The notes beneath the pieces are model-generated. The model ran no database searches and had not been told where the DNA came from. It saw only the letters and a program-made list of their open reading frames with translations. From Phoronis australis (lineage: Eukaryota > Phoronida > Phoronidae): DNA of 64,000 bases. Position numbers and translations under genes: made by a program. Of the stretch, positions 11,780-23,151 are shown piece after piece; position 1 is the stretch's first letter, and each line of letters begins with the position of its first letter. Location: the NCBI GenBank assembly GCA_002633005.1, contig NMRA01000567.1, positions 192,954 through 256,953 on the forward strand, given 5' to 3'.

Positions 11780-14700
11780 ATGTCACAACTCTCCGCAGAT
11801 GACCAAGCAAAGGCCCTCAAGGATCCAGATCCTGCGACAAAGGTATAGTGAATCTCACTCAGTATTAGTGTAAAGGCCGTTTTCGTTGTTTTATCCTGTT
11901 CGACTGTAAGCCTGGCTAGTAAGATGCCAGGACCAGAGGGCTACCTGACCTGCACATTTGTGGTACACCCGTGTAAGAACCCTCAAATACCACGTCGATC
12001 CATGGGTAGGTGCTTGCACAACTATCCACATCATGACATAGGCTAAACAGTGCCACTGTCTCGACTGGCCGTTGATAAAAGTTCATAGGCCAGAAGCTTT
12101 CCTGCGAATTGCCTCACAATGATTAAAATTCAAATCCACGTTGTTAATAACTTTTGCGCATGTAGCCAGGGACACCTTAGGAGGCCGCTGATGTCTTTTA
12201 TTCCTTCTAACTCAAACATGTACTCCCATAGTACCTCAAACTTTTTTTCAAGCAGTCCTTTGTCATTTCTCGTGGCGCATGCAGTATTAAATGGCCAGTT
12301 GCTGATTTGGACCACTGAATGAAGGACTGCTTGAAAAGTGTTGTCATCCCATAGGTCCTCTTTATGCAGGACGCTTTTCATCAAATTATGCCACACACGC
12401 ACAGTGGCTAAATGTTCAAAGTCACATTGCTATAAGCATCTTTTGAGCATAGATGGACGCCTTAATTGGTTCAGAGAGACAGTTAGAGTTTTTAAATCCT
12501 AGCTTTAACAAGTACTCCTGTAATTGACATATTTTTCAAAATAGCCTTTCACTCAGACAGCGAAATGGTCAAACTAGCCAGTGCTTGCACCAGTGTGCTT
12601 CTCAACATGACCTCAGCTCAACTGTTGACCTCAGCTCAACATGACCTCAGCTCAACATGACCTCAGCCTTTTAACTGCTTCGACGGTCAGAGCCGCCTTT
12701 TAGGCAATTACTGGACCACATGACAATTGTGTTTACATGATAGTGGAATGTGATGCCAGTGCTTACCTTCAACCTGATTAAAAGGTTGAGGTCATGTTGA
12801 CATGTGCATTGACGCAGGTAGGGCAAAAATTTGCTTGTTCACAATTTCGTTGATGAAAGAAAGACTATTTGAAAAAAATGTTGATTGTGGAAGTATTTGT
12901 TTGAGCTCGGGATTTAAATACTTCAGCTACCCAAATGGAAGGTACATACAGTAGTACAAGACATAAATTAAAGTAATGTGTGACAAAATACCGTATCCCC
13001 ATCATGACGGCTAATTTGGATATTGGCAAAAATAACTGTTAAAATATTACTAACTTTCCTGCAAATTCCTCTTCATTCTGGGTCACAAGGGAAATCTGTT
13101 CAGACGATGAATTTGGCTTCTGCCCAGCTGTCATGTACTGTTAAGTAACATATTTTAATATGTTAAAACTTTTGTAGTTTAGCCATGGTTAAATGTAATT
13201 TGCAGAAAATCTTCCGGCACACAGGATGGATTAGGATGTGTCACCGCCTATAGTTGGAATGTGCTTGGCGAATATGTAGGGAATATTAACTCAGTGTTGA
13301 GGTATCGTGCAAAGAGTACATTGACAGAATTGTCATAATTATTTACAGGACTTCATATTTCAACAGACAATGATTCGTGTGAAGGACATCAAAAAATCAC
13401 TTGAGTTTTACTCCAGTGTTTTAGGAATGAGGTAGGTTTAAGCCAACTGGGTTAAAATTTTGTAACTAGATGCCATAGTTAATAAATTCGAGGCCATAAA
13501 ATATAGCGTCTGACCTAACTTTTCAGAATTTAGTTTCAGAAACCAAACTTAAGAACACTGGTTTCAGTGCATTTATTCCAACCAGTGTTTTATTGCTGTA
13601 AAGTCATTGCGTTAATTGCCCTGCTCTGCACAAAAGGAGCTTAGATCAATGCTGCCGATTAGGAGAATTGGGGCACAAGGTGCCCTTAAATAGACATAAT
13701 ATCTTGTGACATAAACAGTTTGATGATTATCACGACTTTCCTGTTTCCCAAATTTCAGACTGCTGAAAAGATTTGATTTCCCTGCTATGACTTTCTCGCT
13801 GTATTTCATGGGGTATGTAAAGAAAGAAGATATCCCCAAGGATGAGACGGCCCGCACGAAGTGGGCTTTGCAGCAGCCTGCTTGCCTTGAGTTGACCCAG
13901 TACGTTTTCTGTCTTTATTCACTCAGTTTAGTTTTCTGTTCGTGAATAATCAAGGTCTGTTCTTGATTAAGTCAGCAAGTCTTTTGGGATCTGTTTCATG
14001 AAAAGTAGCTTAAGACAGAACGTCTGTTGTACACTCTCACTTCACCATTGCTGAATTAAGGTTTAACCTAGGAATTGTGTTAAAATCTCAATCTAGGAAT
14101 AATTTATCAAAAATTATCTAGTTAGTATTAAGTGCACTTATGTGTATATTCTCAAACGTTCAGATGTAGTTGTGTGGAGCGTAAGACTAAATTTCTGCCT
14201 TAGTCTTTAGTCAATTTACATGAAACAGAACCCTGTTCTTGAGTAATTCAGCAAGTCTTCTGTCATTGAGTAAGCTTCACTTTTACTTGATATGTTGTCT
14301 GTCCTTTGACATGTTTAACAACATTATTGGGTTCGTTGAGTTTACAATTCAATATGACAGAACTGTGAAATTTTGTAACAAGCTACATAGTCTGCTTTTG
14401 AAAGTTGGAAAGTGACAAATTTAATTTTTTTGTCCGAACTAATTTAAGGCTGAATTTCACCTTGTAAGTGGCTAAAAACAAAATTCGAATTAGTGATGTT
14501 ACTCACATGGAATCGTTCTCATAATATTCCTGACCAATGACATGATTCTATTTCCATTACCAATTGATGTCATAGGTAATGCATACTTGCGCCATGATCA
14601 AACTTACAATTTTAGGACTGGTCAACCACAAAAAAAACTGAAGTGTTTTCTTGAGTAAGTCGTGTTCTTGATGTTCTTGTTGGTAATGGAAAGAGAATCC

Positions 14701-17700
14701 TATTATGGCGAGGAATGTGAACAATTTTATGAGAGTAAGACCTAATTTGAGTTTTGTTTTTAGCCAGACGAAAAGCACCTTTAAGAATTACAACAGTACT
14801 ATTCAGAGTTTTTGGGTTACTTTTTTGTTTCTTACAGACTCTGTTTACTTTTAGTGTGAAGATTTTTACCTTCACAGTGACGTTGTGGCTATGTTGTAAA
14901 CCCCTAATCCATGTACAGTGTACTGGGTTGTCTAGGAAGCCATCAAAAATGTTCTGACTTTGTAACTCATTGTTTGTGCAGTAACTGGGGCAGTGAAACA
15001 GATGGTGAGGTACAATATCACAATGGAAACACTGACCCTCGAGGATTTGGTAAGTGGCTAAATGGGTCAAATTAGACAATGATAATGGATTACATTAAAA
15101 ATGAGGGTTTCTCTTCAATTAACTGGCACATGTAGGATGTAAAGAGAGAGGCATGACCATTATTGTTACCACAGGGCAAGCCTTTGTTGTAGCCTAAAGA
15201 CAGCATGCTGACCCTGTTTTTTGTCGTGCTTGGGGGTTGACCAATCACATCTCCCCCATTTCGAGGTATGCCTGATTACAACTGGGCTAGTTCACGAATT
15301 TTCAAAAATAACTCTGTAGACTTTGACAGTACTCTATTAATTCTGGATGAGCTTATCGCCAGCATGATTTGGCGGTTTAGTCGAACAATTTTTCAGTCAT
15401 AATAAAAATAATTTTTGTCTGTCTTCAGTCAGAGTTTGATGAGGCGTTGTAGCTGATAATTGTTTATTTGTGGATGTAGTTTAATGCAAAACAATTTGTC
15501 ACAATTTCAACAAAGCATGCCAAGCGCTATCTGTTGTGATTTAGAAGGATTGAAATGTGTTCTAGTTGAAAAGAAATGGTCAGGATTGGTAAGTTGTAAC
15601 TTTTCAAGCACAGTTAGGGAATCAGTGGAAATTCCCTTTTTAAAATGGAAAGGAATGCATTAAGTTATGGTTTTGTGCATCAAGCATTCGTCAAATTTTG
15701 ATGTTTTCTAAGTTTATTTTGAAAACTATTAATTAACTGTATTTTGAAGTCTTGTGGCATTATCTAATTGCATTCTCGAGTAAAGCAATGGACAGTTCCA
15801 TCATGTCGATCAAGCTAATAATTCTAGCCAATCAGGTTGCGGGAACATGTTAACACAGCAGCAGTCTGCCATATTAGTCCCACAAACATTGAGTGTGAAC
15901 AAAAGCGTTAAGATGGTTTCACAATGTACTTGGGACACTAGCAGTGCTGATCAACAATATTCGGAGTAGGAAGGAGGAAATGTTGGTATCATAACATGTA
16001 GGAGACTTGATGATTAGATGGCTATACGCATTGGATAAACCATACAATATTAACCAGTATCTATGGGTAAACAAGAATAAAGTTAAAGAAATTTGCTTTC
16101 ATAATCTTTAATTCCTCGGATTGTTTTCATCAGGAGTATCTAAACGTGAAATAACAATTTTAATCGTTTAAAAGTGTGGTTGGCAACGTGATTGATGAAA
16201 ACATCAAGACATTTGTCGCTTGATCACTACTGGACTCTAAAAAAGATCCAGCCATGGTCAAATTGTGTGAAGATGTATTTTTACAATACTAATTTTGTGC
16301 TATGAAATAGATTACCGGAACACCTCATTTTGTTGCCAAATGTAAAGAAATGTGAACCAACATGATTATTAAATGAAGGTTGCTGTGTCAATGGACACTA
16401 CAATGTTTGGCATCAAGAATATAGCACTTTGAATCATTACAACCCATTTTGATGACACTGCTCTGTTATAGCAACAGTTTTATTGAACTTTGATCAAACA
16501 CGTATTGTAGATAGGCTGTTGCTGTATTGACTTTGCACTTGTGAGACTAGGCAACGGTAATTATGGAAGGTGTGGTCTGTCTTTGTTGGAACCGTCCACT
16601 ACAACTGTGGTAAATGAAGAAATATCTAATGAATAAAGAAGTTTCATTTCACTATGAGCTAAGAAGTGGTCTTGTTTGCTGAGAATTTGAATTACGGATA
16701 TTTGGGAATATCATTAACATGATTTTTGTAGTTCAAGATAGCAAATTTTCTCCATACTTAATAATGGTGCAGCTGACCTTCGTTTACTTTACGTTTTGTC
16801 TCCATAATTATTTCAGGTCATATTGGAATACATGTTCCTGATGTCAACAAGGCATGCGACCGGTTTGAAAAACTTGGTGTGAAGTTTGTGAAGAAACCCA
16901 ATGATGGTTGGTTCTTTGCCCCGTTTGTTTAGGTTTTTAAGAAATCATTTCCCTCTGTTCCTTTTTAGGAAGAATGCTCTTATTATAGAGAGGATGTTCC
17001 CAGTTTCAAATGAACTCAGGAACACAAAAGGAGAATGAAGAATAGTAGTTCATTATGTCAAGGAGAAAATTGTAACTCCACTCGCATGTCGTTGCAGGCC
17101 ATCTTGATTCATAATATTTTTTCTTTCTCTGCAATACTTTGAAAACTCAAGTTTTGAAGCAGTTTTCGTCAGTATTGACAATATACTGCCACAGTTAGGA
17201 AATCACTTCCAAATTGTCCCATAGTTAGTCGAATGTAGGTAAGGTCAAAAAGGGTAGTTGGTTCTGGTCTGCACTCATGTTGAGATCTGTGCTGACTTAA
17301 AAACTGCTCACCTGAATCAATTTCAGTCAATGTGTCGTTGTTTTGAAAAGCTGCTCAAAGGCACATAAATAAGGTTTGAAATTACGTGATTTGTGACGCG
17401 ATGAGTAGAAAAGCATCACACATTATTTTTACTGGTATCAGGTGGATTTACTTTTTTTGAAAAAGTAAGCACCCAAAAATATGGCACTGGCTCAATTTTC
17501 AAAAAACAAACAGACCGCAATCATTTAATGCTAATCCCTGGCTTGAAATGAACCGAGCTCCTCATTGTTAGAGAGCAGAATCTACAAGTTGTCTTCTTCT
17601 GTAGCAAGTCATTGTATGCGCTGAGCATGGTGACGCGCAATAACAAAGTGTCCGACTTTTCCAAGTGCCAAAACTACTTCTCATGTGAGGAACAAGTTGA

Positions 17701-18132
17701 GATATGTTTTAAAGCATTGGGTGGTCTCAGTCATAATTTAGTTTCTTTAACGGAACATGATTTTATAGCTGCCTTTGTTATGGGCTTGTACACTAAGTGT
17801 AGACAAAACACGGATTTCACACTTTGTAAGCAATGTTGTCTTGTTTATCAAACATAAGTAACAGACTATGATGTATTGCAGTTTTATCAGATCTGCTATG
17901 TTCTAATTCGCTTGTGTAACACTGCTGAATTCCTGTATTTCTGATTCTTTATTGGTTGTGAAGACCTGCATTCATTAAAATTGTTGAAATCATTACTAAA
18001 ATAATGACACTGTACTAGAATGTTAACTCCTTGTTTTTAGGTAAAATGAAAGGGCTGGCCTTCATTCAAGATCCAGATGGTTATTGGATAGAAATTCTCA
18101 ACTCTACTAACATGGCGACTACAGGACCTTGA
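11780..18132 (+). CDS. GLO1: Glyoxalase I (lactoylglutathione lyase), complete, six exons
   Basis: Exons 11780-11842, 13349-13431, 13759-13899, 14982-15049, 16817-16906 and 18041-18132 (TGA) join with consistent phases (0, 2, 2, 1, 1) into 178 codons; human GLO1 has 184. Every intron is GT-AG, though two donors (GTATAG, GTTGGT) are weak. The enzyme isomerises the methylglyoxal-glutathione hemithioacetal to S-lactoylglutathione in the cytosol, the first step of the glyoxalase pathway. Both VOC-type modules are present, with family blocks [14 protein letters not shown]-like [24 protein letters not shown] and [13 protein letters not shown]. The four metal ligands of the family align to Gln27, Glu93 (CLELTH), His120 and Glu166. 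The ATG gives the expected short N-terminal extension ahead of the conserved DF..QQTM block. The gene appears intact and functional. Confidence 0.97.
12600..12802. repeat. Short tandem and inverted CTCAACATGACCTCAG repeats in GLO1 intron 1
   Basis: The 16-mer CTCAACATGACCTCAG recurs at about 12600, 12634 and 12650, with a shorter variant near 12618. An inverted partner GGTTGAGGTCATGTTGAC lies near 12784-12801. The arrangement could form a hairpin with a stem of about 16 bp. Its origin is unknown. Confidence 0.5.
13986..14233. repeat. Foldback element of the GTTTCATGAA family in GLO1 intron 3
   Basis: The left end GGGATCTGTTTCATGAAAAG and the right end (read inverted) GGGTTCTGTTTCATGTAAAT form diverged terminal inverted repeats of about 29 bp. 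Outside both ends lies a similar sequence of about 25 bp (GTTCTTGATTAAGTCAGCAA before 13986; GTTCTTGAGTAATTCAGCAA after 14233), longer than a normal target-site duplication. Confidence 0.6.
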
Positions 18133-18717
18133 AGGAGTGCGCAGACATTTCAGTGAAGGTTCAATCTATGCCTGCTATTCTCATCACTTGGTGTGAAGAT
18201 GCGACTGCTTTTCAGTATCAGGAACAGGGTCTTATCTTAGGGTCAAGTTATTATGGTCATATTGGCAGTCGGATTGTTTCAGATTAAAATGTTGACAGAT
18301 TCTTGCGATCTGTATCATGTCTGGTTCTTTATGCAATAATTCATCGAACCTAATCTAAGCCTGTTATTTACCAGAATTATGTATATTTGACTTTTATGAA
18401 ATNTGACAGCAGTAAATGAACATAGTAACACAATAGAGAAAAAGACAGGTTATGTTCAGGATTCAAGGTGAACCATTTTATGCTCATTAACATTTGTGCT
18501 TTAACTACTAAAACTTGAAAAATCTTCATTTAACTGATTTAAAATAAAAAACAGCTTCAAGCATTTCCATGCTGCCTTCTAATTTCAAAGTCTGAGCAAT
18601 CTTGGCAAAACCATGGCCCTTTTACCCTTAGCTTGTAATACAAATTGGAACCTTGTATAGACGCGAGTTAATTCACAGCAGAGCAGAGACATCAAGCGTC
18701 AAAAGCCGAGCACTCAC
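18133..18717. other. GLO1 3' UTR and gap between convergent GLO1 and ALKBH1
   Basis: Non-coding. A possible GLO1 poly(A) signal (AATAAA) lies at 18543-18548. I read the minus strand here for the missing ALKBH1 catalytic exons and found none. An N lies at 18403. Confidence 0.5.
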
Positions 18718-21700
18718 CTTTGTTGACCAGTTGTGGTGATAACCCAGTGTGGCCCAGCGCAAACGAAGCATCAGCTCCTGATTTTCACCTGACTCATACC
18801 TGCAATCAACCAAGATTAGAAGGACTTATCACCTTGATTTTTGAAATTGATGAACTTGATTTCCTACATTTCTTGTAGTCATAAAAATAACAACCCAGCT
18901 AGTTATACCAAACTCATTTTAAGAACACCCGAATGCATCTCACCATCTCAACATCTTGGTGAAACCGGTTGGGGGCAGAGATTAAAAGACAACTGTGGCT
19001 CAAACATGTCGCGAACGCGACTATTTGCTACTAAAAAAACAACTGCAGCCGGTCTGATACACGTTGTACCAGACGTGCGCAGGCTTCGCATATGGGCCCA
19101 TAGCACAAATCACCTGGAACTGTTTTTTTGCTTTATTAATATATGGTTAAAACCGAGCTGAGGAGCTAAAAACCTGGCTCAAGGGTTTAGCAGTGTGACC
19201 TGGTGGGACTCGAACCCACCACCTCGAGTACAGAAAGGGGGCACTTATCAACCAGGCCACACTGCCTCCTCTTATTTGCTACTAGGGTTGAGTACCAGTT
19301 CCTAACACATACTATACTAACAACAGAAATGAAAAATACCATACACTATCAAAACAAAAAGTACTTCTTGCCTCATTCCATACCTTGAAAATGAAAATTG
19401 AAAGTGTGGCTGAATAAATAGTTCCGAAGTTTAATTCTGTCAACTGACAAGAAAGAAACCTGCATAAAGTCAAACTAAAGTGAAGAGTAACACCATAACT
19501 TCATTTTGTTTCACAGAGACTGCTTGGTTCTGAAGGTCAGCCAAAATGTCGTATACTGTCATAGTTTCAACTAGAAAAATCTAACAATAACCTAAACAAC
19601 AATGACGGAAGATGGAATTTTTGTTTCATTTTCGAAGTTTAGTGTGTGCTACACTTATTCTTCTAACATGTCGTAGCTAACATCGCTTAAAACACCAAAT
19701 ATGTTCATAGTTTGTAACCTTGGTTCATTGATAATATTTGGCACCTGTACCTAACGAGTATTGGCATCAAATTGACAGTATCGGTACACTACCCAGCCTT
19801 AACTGTGACATCCATAAGGGCCTTACTCAGAGCTTACAAGGCTCAGTCGGTTCACATTCAAGATCACCCTTACAAACACCACTTTTTCTCCAACTCCACG
19901 TTAATTCTTTAATGCAGTATACTTCATAAATCACTTGAATATTAGATATTTTAATGCCCAGGGATATCTTTAGAATCAAGATTTTCTCAACCAAAAAATA
20001 TGGAAGTCAGAGTAACATTTATGTGCATTCACAGTTCATGCACAATGAAGGTGGTTCTAGTCTTCACTATGCACGGTGGTCTTCTGGTCCTTTATGTTAA
20101 CAGGTCGAGTAAAAAGATAACTTATTTTCTTAACCCACACACAAAACATAATTGTTGTACATGAACATTTACAAATACACATCTTCTAGCAGGGGATTAG
20201 AAAAAAATTGAAAGTAAGGTAATATTCAAATTTAAGATCAATATGTTTCTCCATTCTTCAGGCCAGTAGTTATTTCTGCTTTGTTTTGTGCATCATCAGA
20301 CGTGACCACAAAATTAATACTCAAAACATAGGTTGATTAAAACAATATAATTACAAATTTAAAAAATATATCAGGAAAAAATGGTTTGTCATTTCAAAAC
20401 TTCATACCACTATGAAGCTCGAAGACCAACCATTTTTTCCTTAAAACTTCAAAAATATGGAAAAATTCCCTGCATAAGATGATGGCCTTATACTGAAACA
20501 TACGGACATATTATCCAATGGGCAAGATTTTATGATAACAAAACCCACATTTTCCACACATCATCCTGTTCATCAAGGTTCATATGAGCGTCCAGATTCC
20601 TGTGGTTCGGCATGCGTGTGAAGTCTACGAGGCATCGATTGGTCCAGCGTTGTTGCCTGCCTCGTCTGAAGGGATTCACAATGAAGGTGAACCCTGGAAA
20701 CAAGTTCACGTATTAAGAAACCAACAAAGTAGAATAAATTTCTATAACGTTAAACAGAAAATGTCTCATTTGTTGTTGAAAACTAGTAAACACTAAAGTT
20801 GTTTAAGACAAACTTAATTCCCGATGACTATAAGTCACAGAAGAAAATATCAATCACGCTTGGTAAAATTAACCATAATTTCAATTCAAAAATACTACAT
20901 AACATCAAATTTACCATTCACCATAATTCTCCAACAAATATTTTTTACACCAACCACTGCAATACTAAAGAACAAGATACTTGAATAAAGTTGAACATTT
21001 TGTGCTTGAAGAGAATCACATTAACCAAGTAAATTGTGAAAATCTCCTGTACAACATCCGAGATCATGTACAAAAAGAAATTTTCCAACCGATTTTCTTA
21101 AGAATTCTTTAAGAACACTACGAACAATATACTATTGAGTTCTTCACTTTAAGTGATTTCAACAAAGCTCTATCAACAATCATGTAGGTACTCTTTGCAG
21201 TTCTCTGAGGAGACTCAGGGGGAGCTATTGCACCAAGTTCCTGATTATGACCCATGGGGATCCATCGTCAAGCTGCTCTCCAGGAGTCGAAGTCTTCCAA
21301 CCTGCTTATTTTTTCTCAAGAAGTTGGAAAGACTGTTAAACCTTAATCTTGTGATTTCCACCAGGCAAGTTGTGTGCCTATCAAGTAGAGGGCTTTGAAG
21401 CCTCTTGAGGAATCTCGGTTTCTATGCCACAATTGAAGAAGTTTGAGCATGTAACGTGGCCAATGATGTTTGGATGCTGTTTGGAGTGCTGAGCAATTAC
21501 CTACTAAATAGCAAACCTATCAAGCAAGAAGGTAATTTTCCCCAAATAAACCAACTATTTAGCCGTAGCCCTGCACAGATGTAGTCCAATCATACAACAT
21601 GAGTTATACCTGGGAAACCAGAAATGTTAAACACCTTCCACTCATTTGCAGGTAGCAGGTCTTCATGACACTTGTCCGTTGACAGCAAATGCCGTCTGGT

Positions 21701-22973
21701 AACCTATAAGTAAAAGTGAAACAGATCAACACAATACACAGCTATGTATGAAATCAAAGCAAAGTTTCGATCAGTCTCTTCAGTCTGTCTGTGTTGCCTG
21801 CTGGCAGATGAGGATCTTTCCTATAATCCTCGCGCTCTTCATTAAAACACTCAGGCAACAAGTCGCCATTAACTTTTTTCAGCGCGCATGACAACCACAC
21901 AGTTAGGCAAGGAAAAGTGCGAGATTGAGTGAAGTGCGTGACCTTGCATGGGACACTTGCAAAATGTAGCATGGGAAGATATCTAGCGGAATATGCACGG
22001 TTTCTGTACCTTGGACTATTTGTTCGTCAACAGGCATGATTTTGCCTAACATCCTCGAGCGAATCGCTACAGGTTTTTATAAAGATGTTCAAATTATGTT
22101 GACTAAATTGTCTGCAGAGTCATGGAATGTGTTAATTATGACTCAACACCATAGGAATTCAAACCCTTGGGACCGTAGCTCAGGCTCGGGGACGACTGAC
22201 CTCGGTCAATTTGACTTTTGAAGAGCGACGCTCTGCTTGGGTGTCGGCAGTTTAGTTCAGTTTTTGCCCCCCAGATGACTCCTTCCATTCAGCATGGCGA
22301 TATCTCTGAACGGGGAATAGTGCGAGCAGAAATTTGACAAAATTTGATAAAATACTAAGGAAATGGGGTAGGAGACACTTACGTGTATTAATGGAATGAT
22401 GACGATGCGAGGATCATGCAACCAATACCAAAATCATGTGCGTACGTCAATGTCATCATATTGTAAACAATAACCAAGAGTTTTCGCAAAAAAAGTCTTG
22501 GGCTGTGACCATTCGCCTAGGCAAATCACACGGCATTAATATCCACCAGCTCAGTTCCAACACGTCTACGTCGTTTGTTTTTTACTGCTAGAGCACAGAT
22601 GCAAACCAGATTCCACAAACAGCTGCAGATACTAATATCGTATGTGGGCTGCCAGCATGAGAGTGGAGTATATCAACCATTTGGCCAAGGGCCAATTGCG
22701 ATTTAGAGTTTTATACCAATCTACATCGCACCCGGAAATTACGTGTCAATAACACTGTGTAAGTGTAACAACAGCCTTGTTTCAGCAGACAGTGCAACTC
22801 CAGAATTGACAGTGGGAACCACTTACTCTATTATCTTTGACAAGCCTAAAGTCTATTACGTCCGATAGGTCTGCGGGTGGTCTTCTCCGTTTTAATTTTT
22901 TGAAAACTACTTTAAAATTGTCATTTGTGTCGTCTGCAGTTTGATCTTGTTCAGAGTACAAGGCGGCTGACAT
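18718..22973 (-). CDS. ALKBH1: ALKBH1 (AlkB homologue 1), exons 1-4 only; catalytic part not found
   Basis: Minus-strand exons 22827-22973 (ATG 22971-22973), 21610-21703, 20549-20693 and 18718-18799 join in phases 0, 1 and 2 and end in phase 0 at a GTGAGT donor, giving 157 residues. Similarity to vertebrate ALKBH1 is clear block by block: FKKLKRRRPPADLSDVIDF (family N-terminus), LLPANEWKVFNISGFPG, FTFIVNPFRRGRQQRW, NHRNLDAHM, and LRWATLGYHHNW. ALKBH1 is a 2-oxoglutarate/Fe(II) dioxygenase that demethylates DNA and tRNA in nucleus and mitochondria. Its HxD...H iron ligands lie downstream of the part seen here. Those exons are absent from the 590 bp before convergent GLO1, and I did not see them in the GLO1 introns. 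Either they lie antisense inside or beyond GLO1, or the locus or assembly is broken. A SINE sits in intron 3 (19034-19272). Confidence 0.85.
19034..19272 (-). mobile_element. tRNA-derived SINE with perfect 12-bp target-site duplication
   Basis: The flanks 19022-19033 and 19273-19284 are identical (TATTTGCTACTA). Read on the minus strand, the insert begins AGGAGGCAGTGTGGCCTGG (A-box-like) and has a perfect pol III B box GGTTCGAGTCC (+ strand 19206-19216). The tRNA-like head spans about 19198-19266 and even retains a GCAGTGT/ACACTGC acceptor pairing, but the stems do not form a full cloverleaf. A tRNA-unrelated body of about 160 bp follows, ending in a T run next to the duplication. A 5'-truncated copy of the body is at 51521-51652. 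It lies in ALKBH1 intron 3. Confidence 0.88.
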
Positions 22974-23151
22974 CTTGGATTGCCGGAAGTTCACGAATAC
23001 CGTTAAATAAAACTACCGAATTGTTTAAATCAATATGCATCTCCAAAGTTTTGGAAATGTTTTGTATTACGTTTTTGTATATACTTCAGTTTTTCTTGGC
23101 TACTAATTCGGAATATTTACTTTTCCGGAAATGCACGAAGTAAAAACCAAT
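22974..23151. promoter_or_regulatory. Bidirectional promoter between ALKBH1 and SLIRP
   Basis: Only 178 bp separate the ALKBH1 ATG (minus) from the SLIRP ATG (plus), so both promoters must share this segment or overlap the first exons. An ETS-type core GCCGGAAGT lies at 22982-22990, next to the ALKBH1 start, and a second TTCCGGAA lies near 23123-23130. ETS/GABP sites are common in animal bidirectional promoters. Head-to-head ALKBH1-SLIRP is also the arrangement in human chromosome 14. TATA boxes are not evident. Confidence 0.7.

Noticed and set aside
19198-19266. Apparent tRNA gene on the minus strand with a perfect B box
   Set aside because: The cloverleaf is incomplete, and the sequence lies within a 239-bp insert with a 12-bp target-site duplication, so it is the head of a SINE.
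21153-21398. 81-codon + strand frame between ALKBH1 exons 2 and 3
   Set aside because: Checked on both strands as a possible extra ALKBH1 exon. Exons 2 and 3 already join in phase and match the protein without it.
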